Origin: Hibiscus mutabilis
Taxonomy: Eukaryota > Streptophyta > Magnoliopsida > Malvales > Malvaceae
Assembly: GCA_019671005.1 (NCBI GenBank)
Contig: CM033726.1
Coordinates: 21,761,657-21,825,656, forward strand
Direction of reading: 5' to 3'
DNA length: 64,000 nucleotides
Shown piece after piece: positions 23,525 to 35,600 of this stretch. Each line of letters starts with the position of its first letter. Position 1 is the first letter of the stretch. The notes under the pieces were generated by a model. It was given only the letters and a program-made list of their open reading frames with translations. It was not told the origin of the DNA and did no database searches. Both the position numbers and the translations under genes were made by a program.

Positions 23525-24440
23525 GATATATTTTAGCACAATTAGACCGAGGAGAGAATTGCGATCGGGTATGATTGTTGCTGCCATTGGGCAGGATGCT
23601 GAAAGAGATGTTGTGCCTCCTAGAGGGTTGCCACCACCCCTACCTATTCCACCAGAGGGAGTGGAACAAGTACCACCTGCACTGGCTGGGCCAGGGATGG
23701 GTGATATGGCACCGTTGATACAAGCCATGATCGGTGCTTTTTAGGCAGCAATTCTGGATGTTCATGTGCCAGCACCACCGGTGGTTGAGCAAGGGTTGCC
23801 GCTTAGGCGTCATTATAGTTTGGGTAGAGTTGAGTTTCGAGGGTTATCGCATGAGGCTTCTGGAGTTCTTATGTGAAGCTTTCCAGAATAACTTTTGGGA
23901 GTCCGATATTAGGACAAGAAGAAACGTGAGTTCATGGCTCTTGTGTAGGGCAATATGTTTGTTGTGTAGTATGAGGTACAGTTCGTGAGGTTGAGTCAGT
24001 ATGCACTAGAGTTTGTTCCTGACGAGCGTACGCGATGTGATCGATTCCGCTATGGGCTCATGCAAGATGTTAAGACATACATGCTTGCTGCTGATGACAT
24101 CGATTTTGATGTGTTGGTTTCGCGAGCCAATGATGTGGAGCAGAATTTGGGTTTGGCATCTGGATTGCAAGGTTTTAGCTCGGGTAAGACAGTTGTTGAT
24201 TCGGGTTATAGCTGTTGTCAGGCCAGGAGACACCGTGACAGAAGGTTTTGCCTGGAGCTGAGGCATGGCGGAGGTGTTGTGGGATGTGGAGTCCAGGGGT
24301 AGGGTGCTCAGATTATAGCCTCGTTTAGCACTTGTTGGGTTTATGGATCTTAAGATCATTTGAGGCGAGATTGCCCGCGTTTGCCAGGGAGGGTCAGGCA
24401 TCTGCGCCTATGGTGGCTAATGCTTGTGGGAGTTAAGGGT
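23525..24440 (+). pseudogene. gag: E4 gag, internally deleted and with stops
   Basis: It opens with a Pro-rich N-terminus (23559-23744), then jumps after a large deletion near 23900 into the capsid block: KKREFMALV, RLSQYALEFVPDERTRCDRF (from 23985) and the NDVEQNL region. A zinc knuckle at 24333-24374 reads C-W-V-Y-G-S-stop-D-H-L-R-R-D-C. The family pattern is CX2CX4HX4C, so the second Cys has become Tyr (TGT to TAT) and one codon is now TAA. Several other stops and a frame change separate the parts. Gag would package RNA and bind nucleic acid; this copy cannot. Confidence 0.8.
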
Positions 24441-24568
24441 TAGGCGACCGTCAGAGGCGTGATTGTTTGTTGTTGGCTCGAGGTGGGTAGGGTGCTGCAC
24501 CTGTTGTTACTCTGCAGCGGGGTCGTGACCGCAGAGCATTTCAGCGTCGAAATATTGGGCAGAGGACT

Positions 24569-25110
24569 ATGGCTCATATTGTTGCTGTCCAGCCTGAGGG
24601 AGGTGGACCGGCTAGGGTGTATGCGCACTCCGAGGGTCACAATGAAACCGAGGTGATTGCATGTACTTTTATCCTACAGTCTTTATCGTTGTATTCGTTG
24701 GTTGATTCTGGTTCTACTCATTCATACATTTTGAGTGAGCATGCTGAGTTGCTTGATATGTTCCTTGAAATTCTTAATGTGGGTGTTAGAGTGACAAGTT
24801 CTCTTGGGGAGACAGCCGTGGTTAGGAGGTTGTATTGTAGGTGTCTGCTGATGGTTCAGGGACATGTGTTTATTGTGGACTTGATGGAGTTACCATTTTA
24901 TGGTTTGATGTGATTTTGGGTATGGATTGGTTAACCGAACATCGGGCTGTGGTAGATTTTGAGACCAAACATATATCCTTGAGGTTGTCGGATGATTATG
25001 AGGTGGTGGTTGTTGGGGAGATTGCCAAGTTTTTATCTAATGTTGTTTCGGCTTTGGAAGCAAGTCGAATGTTAGGTTCGGGATGTCAGGCTTATTTAGC
25101 CTATTTATGA
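24569..25110 (+). pseudogene. E4 aspartic protease
   Basis: LVDSGSTHSYI in the frame starting 24569 carries the D-S-G active-site triad typical of Ty3 proteases. After a frame change, DVILGMDWL (about 24907-24935) matches the conserved end block of the fold. A stop and frameshift lie between the parts. The protease would cut the gag-pol polyprotein; here it is broken. Confidence 0.85.
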
Positions 25111-25155
25111 ATCATGGATCAAGAAAGTCGAGGGTGCAAGATGTTCGCACCGTAT

Positions 25156-25700
25156 GCAACTTTTTGGGTGTTTCTTCATAGGAATTACCAGGGTTACCAC
25201 CTGACTTAGAGGTAGAGTTTGGCATCGAGGTCCTTGTGGGTACAGTACCGGTATCCATTGCTCCATACCGCATGGCTTCGAAGGAATTGAAGGAGTTGAA
25301 AATGCTGTTGCAAGAGTTGCTTGACCGTGGGTTCATTAGACCCAGTATTTCACCGTGGTGAGCGCCGTTTCTATTTGTTAAGAAGAAAGATGGTACGTTG
25401 CGGATGTGTATAGATTACCGGTAGATGAATAAGTTGATAATAAAGAACAAGTATCCCTTAACGCGGATAGATGATCTGTTTGATCAGTTCAGGGGAGCCT
25501 CGGTGTTTTCCAAGATAGATTTGTGGTTGGGGTACTACCAATTAAAGGTGAAGGAGGTGGATGTACCCAAAATAGCTTTCCGTACGAGGTACGGGCATTA
25601 CGAGTTTCTTGTGATGTCGTTTGGTTTGACCAATGCACTAGCTACTTTCGTGGATATGATGAACCGAGTGTTTCATGAGTTTTTGGATCAGTTTGTGGTT
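25156..25700 (+). pseudogene. E4 reverse transcriptase, catalytic box deleted
   Basis: Recognisable blocks in order are ELPGLPPD-like entry, APYRMASKELKELK, GFIRPSISPW, FVKKKDGTLRMCIDYR-stop-MNK, YPLTRIDDLFDQFRGASVFS, KIDLWLGYYQLKV, RTRYGHYEFLVMSFGLTNA and FLDQFVV. The next block should carry the FIDDIL-type aspartate pair, but at about 25700 the sequence jumps to WLREVVFLGHVV, removing roughly 40 codons and shifting frame. RT would copy the RNA genome; this one lacks the metal-binding aspartates and has at least two premature stops. Confidence 0.92.
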
Positions 25701-26457
25701 CTGGCTTAGAGAAGTTGTGTTTCTTGGGCATGTTGTGTTGGCCGAGGGAATTCGTGTCGATGCGCATAAGGTTGAGGCTATAATGAGTTGGAAGGAGCCC
25801 AAATCTATGACGGAGATTAGGAGTTTCCTTGGTTTGGTAGGTTACTACCGAAGGTTTGTGGAAGGGTTCTCTAGTTTGGTGGCTCCGTTGACAAAGTTGC
25901 TACAAAAGAATGTTCGGTTTGAGTGGACGGAGGATAGACAACGAGCTTTTGAAAGGTTGAATGAAGCCTTGATGCGAGCTCCAATCTTGGTTCAACCTGT
26001 ATCGGGAAAGGAGTTTGTTTTTTTTAGTGATGCATCGTAAGTTGGGCTTGGTTGTGTGTTGATGCAGGAGGGTAAGGTAGTGGCGTATGTATCTAGGAAG
26101 TTGAAGGTGCATGAACGTAACTGCCCTATTAACGATCTTGAGCTTGCAGCGGTTGTGTTTGCCTTGAAGATTTGGAGGCAATATTTTTATGGTGAGAAAT
26201 GTGTGGTTTATATGGATCATAAGAGTTTGAAATATATGATGTCACAAAATGAGCTGAATCTTAGGAAACGTAGATGGTTGGAGTTGCTTAAGGATTATGA
26301 TCTGACCATTGAGTATCATCCGGGGAAAGCCAATGTTGTGGCGGATGCCTTGAGTAGGAAAGCGACTGTGAAGCTAAGACCCATGTTTGCTCGGATGAGT
26401 GTGACGAGTGTTGGGGGTTTGTTGGCCGAGTTACAAGTGAAGCCGTCCCTGTCGTAG
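25701..26457 (+). pseudogene. E4 RT connection and RNase H
   Basis: WLREVVFLGHVV and IRSFLGLVGYYRRFVEGFS lead into RNase H. The four acidic residues are visible: D in FFSDAS, E in NDLELAA, D in YMDHKSLKY and D in VVADALSRK. One stop follows DAS (26038-26040) and another ends the frame at 26457. RNase H removes the RNA strand during replication. Apart from the stops, this is the best-preserved domain of E4. Confidence 0.92.
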
Positions 26458-27580
26458 ATGATTAAAGAGAAGCAACCGTATGAGGGGAGTTTGGTACCTC
26501 ATGTGGAAGATATCAAGGATGGCAGTCCTACGAATTTTTATTTCAACGATGATGGGGTATTGTGTTTCAAAGGTCGAATAGTGGTGCCTGAGGACGAAGA
26601 GTTGAGGCATACTATTTTAACTGAGGCACATGATAGTACTTTCGCTATTCATCTCGGTAGTACTAAAATGTATCGAGGGTTGAAAGAGGAGTACTATTGA
26701 GTTAGGCTAAAAAAGGATGTGGCAGATTTCACTACTCGGTGTATGGTTTGTCATCGGGTAAAGGCTAAGCATCAGTTTCCTTCTGGGTTGTTGCAATCGT
26801 TGAGGATATCGAAATGGAAGTGGGAAAGAATCACCATGGATTTTGTGTCTGGGCTGCCTTTGACGCCGACCAAGAAGGATTCCATTTGGGTGATTGCGGA
26901 TCGGTTTACGAAGTGTGCGCATTTTGTGCCAGTGCATACTACGTATACCTTGGACAAGTTGGCTAAATTGTACATCTTTGAGATAGTGCGTTGGATGGGG
27001 TGCCCAAATCTATAGTTTCAGATAGGGATCCGTAGTTCACCGTAAGGTTTTGGGTGAGTTTGCATCGTGCTTTGGGAACCCGGTTGAGTTTCAGTACCTC
27101 GTATGATCCTTAGACGGATGGTCAGTTGGAGCGCATGATTCAGGTTCTTGAGGATATGCTGAGGTGTTGTGTTATTGAGTAGCAGGGAACGTGGGAGAAG
27201 CAGTTGCCGCTGGTGGAATTTGCTTACAATAACAGTTATCCTGCTAGAATACAGATGGAACCCTATGAGGCGTTGTATGGCAGAAAGTGTCGTACGCTCG
27301 TGTGTTGGGCAGAAGCGGGGGAAAAGTTTGTGTCGATACCAATGTTCTGAAAGGCACAACCGAAAAGGTCAAGTTGATATGTGAGCGCTTAAAAGCAGCT
27401 GTAGATCGCCAAAAATCCTACACAGATTTGAAGCGTAGGGATATAGAGTACACTGTGGGTGATAAAGTGTTTTTGAAAGTGTCGCCTTAGAAAAAAATGT
27501 TGCGGTTTGGGCGGAAAGAGAAGCTTAGCCTGAGGTTCATTGGGCCTTACGAGGTTATTGATCATGTGGGTCCTGTTTCA
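26458..27580 (+). pseudogene. E4 integrase
   Basis: The zinc-binding HHCC region is AHDSTFAIHLGSTKMYRGL ... CMVCHRVKAKHQ, with a stop (EEYY-stop) inside. Catalytic D, D and E are visible in ERITMDFVSGLP, SDRDP and TDGQLERMIQ, but a stop follows SDRDP and others lie downstream. After about 27350 the frame continues with EKVKLICERLKAAVDRQKSY and DIEYTVGDKVFLKVSP. Integrase would insert the DNA copy; this one is disrupted. Confidence 0.9.
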
Positions 27581-27890
27581 TATCGATAGAGACTACCTCC
27601 GGAATTGGGAAACATTCATGATGTGTTTCACGTTTCGGTGTTGCGGAGGTATAGGTTGGATCCATCGCATGTCATACCGGTGGAGGAGATTGAGTTGAGA
27701 CCGGTCCTATCTTTCGATTAGGAATCAATAGGGGTTCTTGATGCTAGCAGTATCTACGTGGCAAGACAGTGGAGCTTGCTAAGGTGTTGTGGAAGCACCG
27801 CGGTGTTGAATAGGCCACGTGGGAACGCAAGTCAGATATGTTGAAACAGTTTCCACACCTGTTTACTCCAGGTAAATTTCGGGGATGAAA
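27581..27890 (+). pseudogene. E4 chromodomain region
   Basis: Blocks PPELGNIHDVFHVSVLRRY and DPSHVIPVEEIELRP are followed by a degraded chromodomain: KVLWKHRGVE, one stop, then ATWERKSDML and FPHLF. A C-terminal integrase chromodomain defines chromoviruses, and the terminal -xATWE-to-PHLF motif fits the Tekay/Del branch. In active elements it guides integration to heterochromatin. Confidence 0.85.
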
Positions 27891-27896
27891 TTTCTT

Positions 27897-27910
27897 AAGT
27901 GGAGGAGAGT
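27897..27910 (+). promoter_or_regulatory. E4 polypurine tract
   Basis: AAGTGGAGGAGAG immediately precedes the right LTR (27911). The upstream AAATTTC...GATGAAATTTCTTAAG context is standard for chromovirus PPTs. Confidence 0.9.
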
Positions 27911-30130
27911 TTTAACGCCCTAGTTTTAGGGCTTACCAGTTTGGTGGTTTATTATACGGTCTGGTGGACCGGAGTAGGGATTCCAGTCGGTTTTGGGACG
28001 GTATATTTTATGGTAAGATAAAAATATGGGAAAATAGTTAAAAATCATCTTTTAGTATATATTGATTTTTGATGGAATAAATTTTGGAAAATGGAATTCG
28101 GAAATGTAACATTTTGGTTAATGACCAAAATGCGATTTTTGAAACTGTTTTAAAGTGACTAAAATGAAAAGGGTCAAATTCTTAGAATCCTTAAAGAGCT
28201 AAATTACCAAGTTTTTGCTGGAGGTTTCTCCCTTCAATTAAATCATTTTAAACATGTGTTTTAAAGGTGGTTTAAGAGGGGTTAAAATATCTAAGTTAGT
28301 TATTAGCTTTTAAAGAAAATCTACGCAACTTTTTCCCAAACCTTTTCTCTCAACTTCTTTTATGCCAAACAATTAGAATTTCATCAAAATCCAGAGGTGA
28401 GAGGCTCTTTCCACTCAGATTATTGATTTTACCTTGATTCTTTAACTTTGCTTTGCAAAATCTCATTGAAATCTTATGTTTTCTTAGTTTTTCACAAATC
28501 AATTGAGGGAGAAACTTCACAATAGGGGTAAGGTCTGAGATCTCCTCTATTGTATGGTTCTTTATTGAAATTCCCAAGCATTTGATCCTTGTTTTTGTGT
28601 TTCTAATCTGATTTTGATGATTTTCCAATGTATAATTGAGTTATTTGAGGAAATGAGTTAATTCACGGATTGGATCTAATTTCCAGTAATTAAGGATGCT
28701 TTGATTTATATTTTGGATGTTTAATAATGTTAATAAGTGATTTTTATCAATGGAATCCCGAAACTTAAGAATCTCTATTTGTTCAGGTTGTTAGTTTTGA
28801 GTTTTTGTGGTGCTTCTTTGGTTGTAAGGTTGTTGGAGGTGGTAGGTTGGTTTGAATCTATTTTTAGATGTGTTTTGATGTTGAAAGTGATGTTAGATTG
28901 ATAAATGTTGGCTGGGTTGTGAATCGAAGTGTTTTGGCTATGTTTTTGGTTGTTGTGGAGGGTTAATTGTGAAGGTGTTGTGGAAATCCGAGAAGGATTG
29001 TAGTTGTTGTGTTTAGAATGCATTATGATGCATTAATCCTCTGTTGTTTTGTGGTAAAAACATGGGAGGTTGATCCGAAAGTGATTGGAGAAGCGTTAGA
29101 GGTTTCGGATACTTGATTTCGTGTTAGTGAATCGAGGTTTTACGTATCGGTGAGTGAAAACGTGGTTTAAAGCGTTTTGATGTTATGGGAACAGAGTTTT
29201 GGGAGTTAAGGTACAGCTTGAAACGCTTACCTAGACTCGAAAGTCAGTTTAAAGTGGTTTTCTCTCTCGGTCGTGATAGTTTGAAATGGTTTTATGCACT
29301 AGTTTTGGATTTACATGTTGCCTACTGTTTAAGCATGTTTTAATGTATTTGATATACTGTTTTTAAGCATGAAATGCTGAAGGATGAACATGTAAAGCAT
29401 GGTTGTTGCTTTGGATAAATGGAATGGTTTAATGCTTGTTTAAAACAGTGAGGTAAATGTTAAATGGTTAATTATATTGGCAAGTGATGTGGTTTTAAAA
29501 TTGTTATCGGACATAGTTGGCCGGCCATAGGATTGAGTGCACTGTAAATAAGTCGCTTTGGATGTTGAGGGGTTTAAACGGCGTACCGAATACTCCATCC
29601 AAGTATCCTAACAGTGGAGGGGTTAAACAGTACCGAAAATTCCCCGTTAGTAGATTAAGCATCTAACCGATGTTTGGGGTGGGTGTCCCCGTGGGTTGAA
29701 AGTGTACCCAGTTGTTATCGTACCACGATTGTGATTGTATCTCTATTCCGATTGAGATGACTTGAATTGTTGGGTTAACACTTGTTGATTCCGTGTATCC
29801 GATGAACTCTTTTGTTATTGGACTTGTTTAATGATCACTTGTAAGCCAATATAATTGTTAATGTATCATTGAAATGTTTTAGATTGTATAATGTGATTTA
29901 TACATGTTTCTCCTTGAGCTTTGCATTTGGTAGTAATGCATGTGAAGGCTTAAGTGGAGGGTTAGCAATGTGATTTGCTGTTGATTAATGATGCATGTAG
30001 CATATGGTTTAATATGCTGGTTTTAATGATGTAAAGTGCATGTTTAAACAAAGGGCATGATGTTTTGAAGGACGATGTAAAGAAAATGGTTTAAATGCAT
30101 TGATGGTGTTTTGTTTTGAACATTCCTCAC

Positions 30131-30171
30131 TAAGCCTTGTGTGCTTACGCTCTCTTTGTCCATCAATGCAG
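30131..30171 (+). promoter_or_regulatory. Hairpin plus acceptor-like AG, E4 3' LTR
   Basis: Identical module to 22041-22081: stem TAAGC/GCTTA, AG 24 nt past the hairpin. Confidence 0.5.
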
Positions 30172-30589
30172 AGAATTAAAGTCCTGGAAGGCAGCAAGAA
30201 GCAAGGGGATCTTAGCAAGACTTGTTTCCAAAGTATGATAGAGACTAGACTATAATGAATAAGGGCAATGAGGTACTAGTTGTGTTTTGGGAGATGATTT
30301 ATGGAACTCCCTGTTTGAGCATGTTTCTTTAGTTGCTCTTGGGTTGTATATGGCCGTTAAGAATTGATTTTAGTGCTCGTTTATCTTTTGATATGTTGAT
30401 TGGTTGCAAAGTTAGGAAGCATGCCTATAGATTTCCTTTTGATGCATGGAGCCTTGATGTGTTGTTAGAATTGTGATGCTAGTTGGCATGAGATATGTTT
30501 GGTGTGTCTGTATTGTGTTTTAAGCATGTTAGAGTGGTTTGAGTATGCTTTTGGGATCGTAATCCAGCCAAAATGTGACATTACAGGCC

Positions 30590-30930
30590 AGGCGTACAAA
30601 TACGCAGGGGACCGTATCGGTATGGCTAAGCAATTTCAGGCTTATGGGATCGACACGCGGGTTGGTGTTTCAATACGCCTAGGCCATTTTGGTCTTAGAG
30701 TATCGGTACGGAAAAGGGTGTTTTGATACGGGTCTCAGCTACTAGAAATCAACCTTTTCGTCTCAAGCTCGTGTATCGAAACACTGGAGAGCCGTATCAG
30801 TACGATCATCAAGGTTTTCAAAAGTTCGATATTTTAGTTAGGCGTATCGATACGGCATGGAGGTGTATCGAAAGGGGTGTTTCAAACCGTATTGATATGG
30901 GCTTACCTGTATCGGTACGGATGACCGTTA
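30590..30930. repeat. Cluster of GTAYCGRTAC-like palindromes, E4 3' LTR
   Basis: Counterpart of 22490-22840. Several units differ between the two LTRs by C/T or G/A changes within the motif. Confidence 0.8.
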
Positions 30931-31635
30931 ATTCTGTTAATGACACTTTGGGGCAATTTTGTCATCTTTACATTTTAGTCCCTGAATCTTGCCAATACAA
31001 TTGTATGTGATAGAATGATTGGATTGAGCTGAAATTTGAGACATACGCATAGAACCTGACTAATTTAAGGCTGGTAACTTAAAAGAGGGTTTTTGGCCTG
31101 TAAATTTGTCAAATTACAATTTGCTCCCTAATTTATAAATATGATCAATTGGATGTCAAATTGATGCCCGATTGAGTTGGTGTTACACCCGATGTCAGTC
31201 TGAACATGTAGGGTTATTAATTGGCATCTAGATAAGAAAAAAAGGAAAAAAAAATGGACCGGGTTTTGTTGAATCTCTTCGGTTTGCTACGGAAAACATA
31301 ATGTAGCCTTCTTGGTTCGGTTGGGCGTCTAGGCTGGGTCAAGAGGGGGTTACAGTGATGATACACGATATTGATAATACGTGAATCACATGATAGTGAT
31401 GATACATGATCTATATGATACGTGATACATGAAGTATATGATAGATGCTACATGAATTATATGAAGTGACAATACATGGTATACATGATGTTGATGATAC
31501 TTCGTTTACATGCTATACAAATGATTACATGATATAACCATGACCATGAGATGATACATGATATTAAGAAAGTACCATACATGAAGTAATATATAACATC
31601 ATTTCAAGTGTAAATAAATAAGTTTATTTGCCTCA

Positions 31636-31674
31636 CTAAGTTCGTACTTAGCGTGTGTTTTATTTCACACGTAG
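31636..31674 (+). promoter_or_regulatory. Hairpin plus acceptor-like AG, E2 left LTR
   Basis: CTAAGT-TCGT-ACTTAG (31636-31651), then TTTTATTTCACACGTAG with AG ending at 31674, 23 nt past the hairpin. The donor-like site of this LTR is at 19366, now separated by E4. Confidence 0.5.
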
Positions 31675-32182
31675 GTTCTTTAGATCAGAATTAGCAAGGA
31701 GGAGCCACTCATTTGGAAGTCAAGTTATCGGTAAGTGAAAGTACGTACATCTTTAAAATAGTTAGGAACTAGTGGGCATGTAATTATATTTTCAAGAAAA
31801 CTGTTTTGCAAGCTTTATATATTTTAGAAGTATGATAGTTCAAGGATACATGGAGTATGAAAATGAAATAATATTATCAGTAAGGTAAAAGTATAATCGT
31901 TTAACCAGAATTTAAATCTTATCGTTCAGAATTTTTATAATCAAGAAATAGTCTAGGCAACAAGCGACGTTTTCACCCTGAATAATAATTCTTTTAAATG
32001 ACTAAAATTTTATGTTTTATAAAACAATTTAGGGTTAAAACTAGCTACAATTGCCTAAAATTATTTTCAGTTGAAATTTATAGAAAATGTTGTTTACCGA
32101 AGAGTAAAAAAATTGTATATGTTTAGTAGCATCTGTAATGTATATTGGTATTACGGATATACGTTATGGGTGTTACATTTGT

Positions 32183-32194
32183 TGGTATCAGAGC
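32183..32194 (+). promoter_or_regulatory. E2 primer binding site (initiator tRNA-Met type)
   Basis: TGGTATCAGAGC starts five bases after the LTR end GTGTTACA (32177). Confidence 0.93.
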
Positions 32195-35100
32195 AAAGGT
32201 TTAGTCGATTTTGGAGGCTAAATTAAGTCAGAAATGATTTGTTAATAAGTACATGCCCCTAGGATGTTATGATAAAGATGTACTACTTGTATAACTTGAC
32301 ATGGCTCCTCACTAGTATAAATAGGTTTGAATAAGTTACTGATATTGATAGATAATATTAGATACTGTAGGATCACGATACATAGTTAAGTGTGATGATC
32401 AGGAGGAGGTTTAGAGATAAGTATTGTGGTACATTATGTTTTACCTCCAGCTCCGATAAGGGCCTTAATGATCAAGGAGCTTGAAAGTTAGAAGTTCTTG
32501 AATATTGTGATGAGAGTGGTCTAATGGCTGCCAATTTATGGCTAAATAATGTCAAGATTTAGATAAAATAAAAGAATGTTCATGGTACAGAAAAGTTAGA
32601 GGGAGTTGTATCCTTGTTAAGGAAACATACTTGAGTTTGATGGACGAACACCATATAGATAGTATCCGTTGCTAAGGTGACATGGATATTTTTTTCTAAG
32701 AAGTGTTTAAGCTGATTTGATGTCAATCGAAAGGTAAATATGTGAGTAATTATGATGTGATTGTTAGTAATCTACCTAAACATAGTACAATAGTGACATA
32801 AATATGTAAGAATTGTTTGTAAATGATCCAAGGGATAGAGTTTCCAACAGATTTAATGGAACTTTCATTTTATGAATTTGAAATTATTCCTGGGATAGGA
32901 GGGTTATCTGTTTGTGATGCAAAGACAAAGTGGAAGAAGAAATGACTGGTGCTTTCAGGACCGAATGTTTTTGAAGTGATAGTTGTAGGAAAAAGGAAAT
33001 GATTGCCTCAATTCAGAGATCTTTGCGACAAAGGCTCAAAGAACGATCTGTAATGGATATGAGGCTTATTTAGCCCATGTGGTGGATATGCAAGTAGTAA
33101 GTAAGAATATAGAGAATATTCCCAATGTATGGAATTTTCAGATATGTTACTTGATGAATTGCCAGGACTACCACTAGATAGAGATGTATAGTCTAGAATT
33201 GATATTTATCCGGAAACATAATTAGCGGATGGCACCGTATAGAATGGCACCAACTAAATTAAAAGAGTTAAAAACTCAATTATAAAGAATTGTTAATCTA
33301 AGGTTATACTCGACTGAGTGTGACATCATAGGGTGCTCCGGTATTAATTGTAAAAAAAGAAGAGAAAGATGGTTCATTATGATTAAGTACAAATTTTCAA
33401 CAGTTAAGTAAGATAACTATTAAGAACAAGTACTTGTTATTGAGAATTTAAGATTTGTTTGATCAGCTTAGGGGTATTACAGTATTTTTAAAGATTGATC
33501 TTCGATCGGGCTATTATTAGTTAAAGGTTCAAGAAGAAGATATTCCTAAGATAGTATTTAGAACTTGTTATGGATACTACGAGTTTATAGCAATGTCATT
33601 CGGATTTACAAATGCTCCTGTTGCATTTATGGACTTGATGAATATGATGTTTCAACCCTATTTGGACCAAATTGTAGTAGTTTTCATAGATGATATTTTG
33701 GTATATTAAAAGATAAAAGTTGATCATGGTTATCATATCTGAATAGTACTACAAATATTGAGAGACAAGCAGTTATACGCCAAATTCTCCAAGTGTGAAT
33801 TTTGGATAACATAACTTATATTTCTTGGACATGTAATATTAATAGAAGGAATAAGAGTTAGTCCTAAAAGGGTACAAGTTATTACAAAAGGAAATCCCGG
33901 TTGAATGGATTGAAAAATGTCAAGACAGTCTTGACAAGTTAAAGAAAGCTTTGACAGAATTATCAGTTCTAATAGAGCCAGAACATGTAAAGGAATATAT
34001 TTTATATAGTGATACATCTCATTGTGGCTTGAGATGTGTATTAATGCAAGAGGATCGTGTAGTAGCTTATGTTATGAAACAGCTTAAGAGCCATGAAAGA
34101 AAAGGGGAACTAGGGTTTTTCATTTTTTTCAAGTCCAAAATTCAAGGATCGAAGTTAGTTTTCAAGCGAAATTGATTAAGGAAAGTAAAACGATAACAAA
34201 TTTCGTCAGTTGACAAATTTTAGAGGTTAGGAAAGGATCCATAGTGGATATGATACAGTAAAATAAGCCTGGAAGTTGGTTCTTGTTTAGAATAAGTTAT
34301 TTGTATAGTAAAGAGATGATACATTAATTATAAGATACTCGGATATGAAGGAGTAAGAAGAAGAAGTATTTTACTTTAGAAATATATATATATATGTTTG
34401 AAGATAACAATGTCAGTAGTTGCTACAGATGTAATCTGGCGATTTACTCAAGATAAGTTAAGGATTGAAGTTATGATGAAAATAATTCAGTAGTATCTTA
34501 TTATAAGATGTTTGTATTGTTAGTACATATAAGGGAGAATTGGAAAGTTAAGTAATGATACTACTGAGATGATTAAAAAAGAAACTATGAAAAAATTGAT
34601 CTATGAAAAGATTATATTTGAAGCTCAAAAAGAAGATGTTAGGTATGAATCAATGAGAGTACTAAAAGAAGTAAACTATATTGCAAGGATAATCAAAGCA
34701 AACATGGAAAGAGTTACAATGTACCTCAAATGTTAGAAAAACTTTGAAAAGTCTTTAAATCAGACACAACCTAAGTAAGAAGGATTGTTTCTTTAACGAG
34801 ACATTAGTATTATAAGATGTCAACTGTGAAGCCTGATAGATCAGGATGACAAAGAATTTGGAATAAAAGTATGATAAAAGTGATATTTGAGTACATACTG
34901 AACAAGATTGGAAGTCTATTATCGATAAAATGTATTGAACTTGTAACAAAAAAGTATTCAGAGAAGTCAACTAAGAGGTTAATTCTACCTGAATAGTTGA
35001 CAACATAGCCTTATAAAGGTAGGGCTGAAGTGTAATGGATAAGCTAAGATATCTTTTCAGAAAAGTTTTGATAAAGACAATCAGTAATAAAAAAAATGAT

Positions 35101-35586
35101 GAGTATGACAAGCATTAAAATAAAGTGGATTGCTGGAAAAAGGGTTTTCTAATGATCTAAGTGATCAAATACTAGAATGTAATATGAAGGTATCATCTCA
35201 AGAATCTGAAGTGTAATTTAGATAAGTTGGTTATCTGTGCACAAGGTAGAAGTGAGTATAAGAAGAAACATTTAAATTTTTAAAAGGAATTAGTTCCTTA
35301 ATGAAGTCAAAAGAAGTGTGTTTAGTTGAGGATTGTTCCGACTAATTAAAATTTCCCTAGAAATATTTCTAGACAAGAATAAGAGTATCGGATTACAAGG
35401 GTTATAAAGATACATGTAGCAGTAAAAATGGAATGAAGTATGAACTTTTTCCGATTTCTACCTGGATTGAGCTACTGGTGCAGTAGGAAGCTTAAGTATA
35501 TGAACAAGAAATCATGATTTAGATATCAGAACAAGAAATCCTGTTTGGAATAGGTATGCATTGAAAATTCGAAGATGAATTTTCTT
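32195..35586 (+). pseudogene. E2 gag-pol relic
   Basis: Heavily decayed. RT is clear at about 33450-33810: DLFDQLRGITVF, KIDLRSGYY, RTCYGYYEF, MSFGFTNAPVAF, LDQIVVVFIDDILVY (catalytic aspartates still encoded) and QILRDKQLYAKFSKCEFW. RNase H traces are at about 33960-34105 (YILYSDTSHCGLRCVLMQ, VVAYVMKQLKSHE). Upstream 32195-33440 holds gag/protease relics with a weak AEIIPGIGG-like block near 32880. From 34430 to 35586 it is collinear with 6797-7956 and unrecognisable as protein. Stops occur throughout all frames. Confidence 0.8.
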
Positions 35587-35600
35587 AAAGGGGGAAGAAT
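35587..35600 (+). promoter_or_regulatory. E2 polypurine tract (right copy)
   Basis: AAAGGGGGAAGAAT directly precedes the LTR start TGTAATATCCC at 35601. Confidence 0.9.

Larger units (their letters stand above)
19804..31354 (+). mobile_element. E4: full-length Tekay/Del-like chromovirus, degenerate
   Basis: LTRs 19804-23260 and 27911-31354 flank a 4.65-kb interior with PBS, gag, PR, RT, RNase H, IN, chromodomain and PPT in standard Ty3 order. The TSD is GTGAT at 31355-31359 against ATGAT at 19799-19803 (one transition); the single-copy empty site GTGAT is at 38304-38308 in the right E2 LTR. LTR differences are scattered at several per 100 bp in places, so it is clearly older than E3. Many stops and deletions make it non-autonomous. 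Confidence 0.95.
27911..31354 (+). mobile_element. E4 3' LTR
   Basis: 3444 bp, collinear with 19804-23260. The first bases have decayed to TTTAACGCCC from TGTAACGCCC. It contains the hairpin-AG module (30131-30171) and the palindrome cluster (30590-30930). It ends GGGGTTACA, then the TSD GTGAT. Confidence 0.95.
7971..32177 (+). mobile_element. E2 left LTR, split into four pieces by insertions
   Basis: The native pieces are 7971-8635, ~11501-13038, 19044-19803 and 31360-32177, together about 3.78 kb. They are collinear with the uninterrupted right LTR 35601-39108, which is about 280 bp shorter because of a deletion near 37190. The ends are TGTAATATCCC...GGGTGTTACA. The right part carries ATG/ATA-rich repeats (31370-31560), the hairpin-AG module (31636-31674) and a donor-like site (19366). 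Confidence 0.85.
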
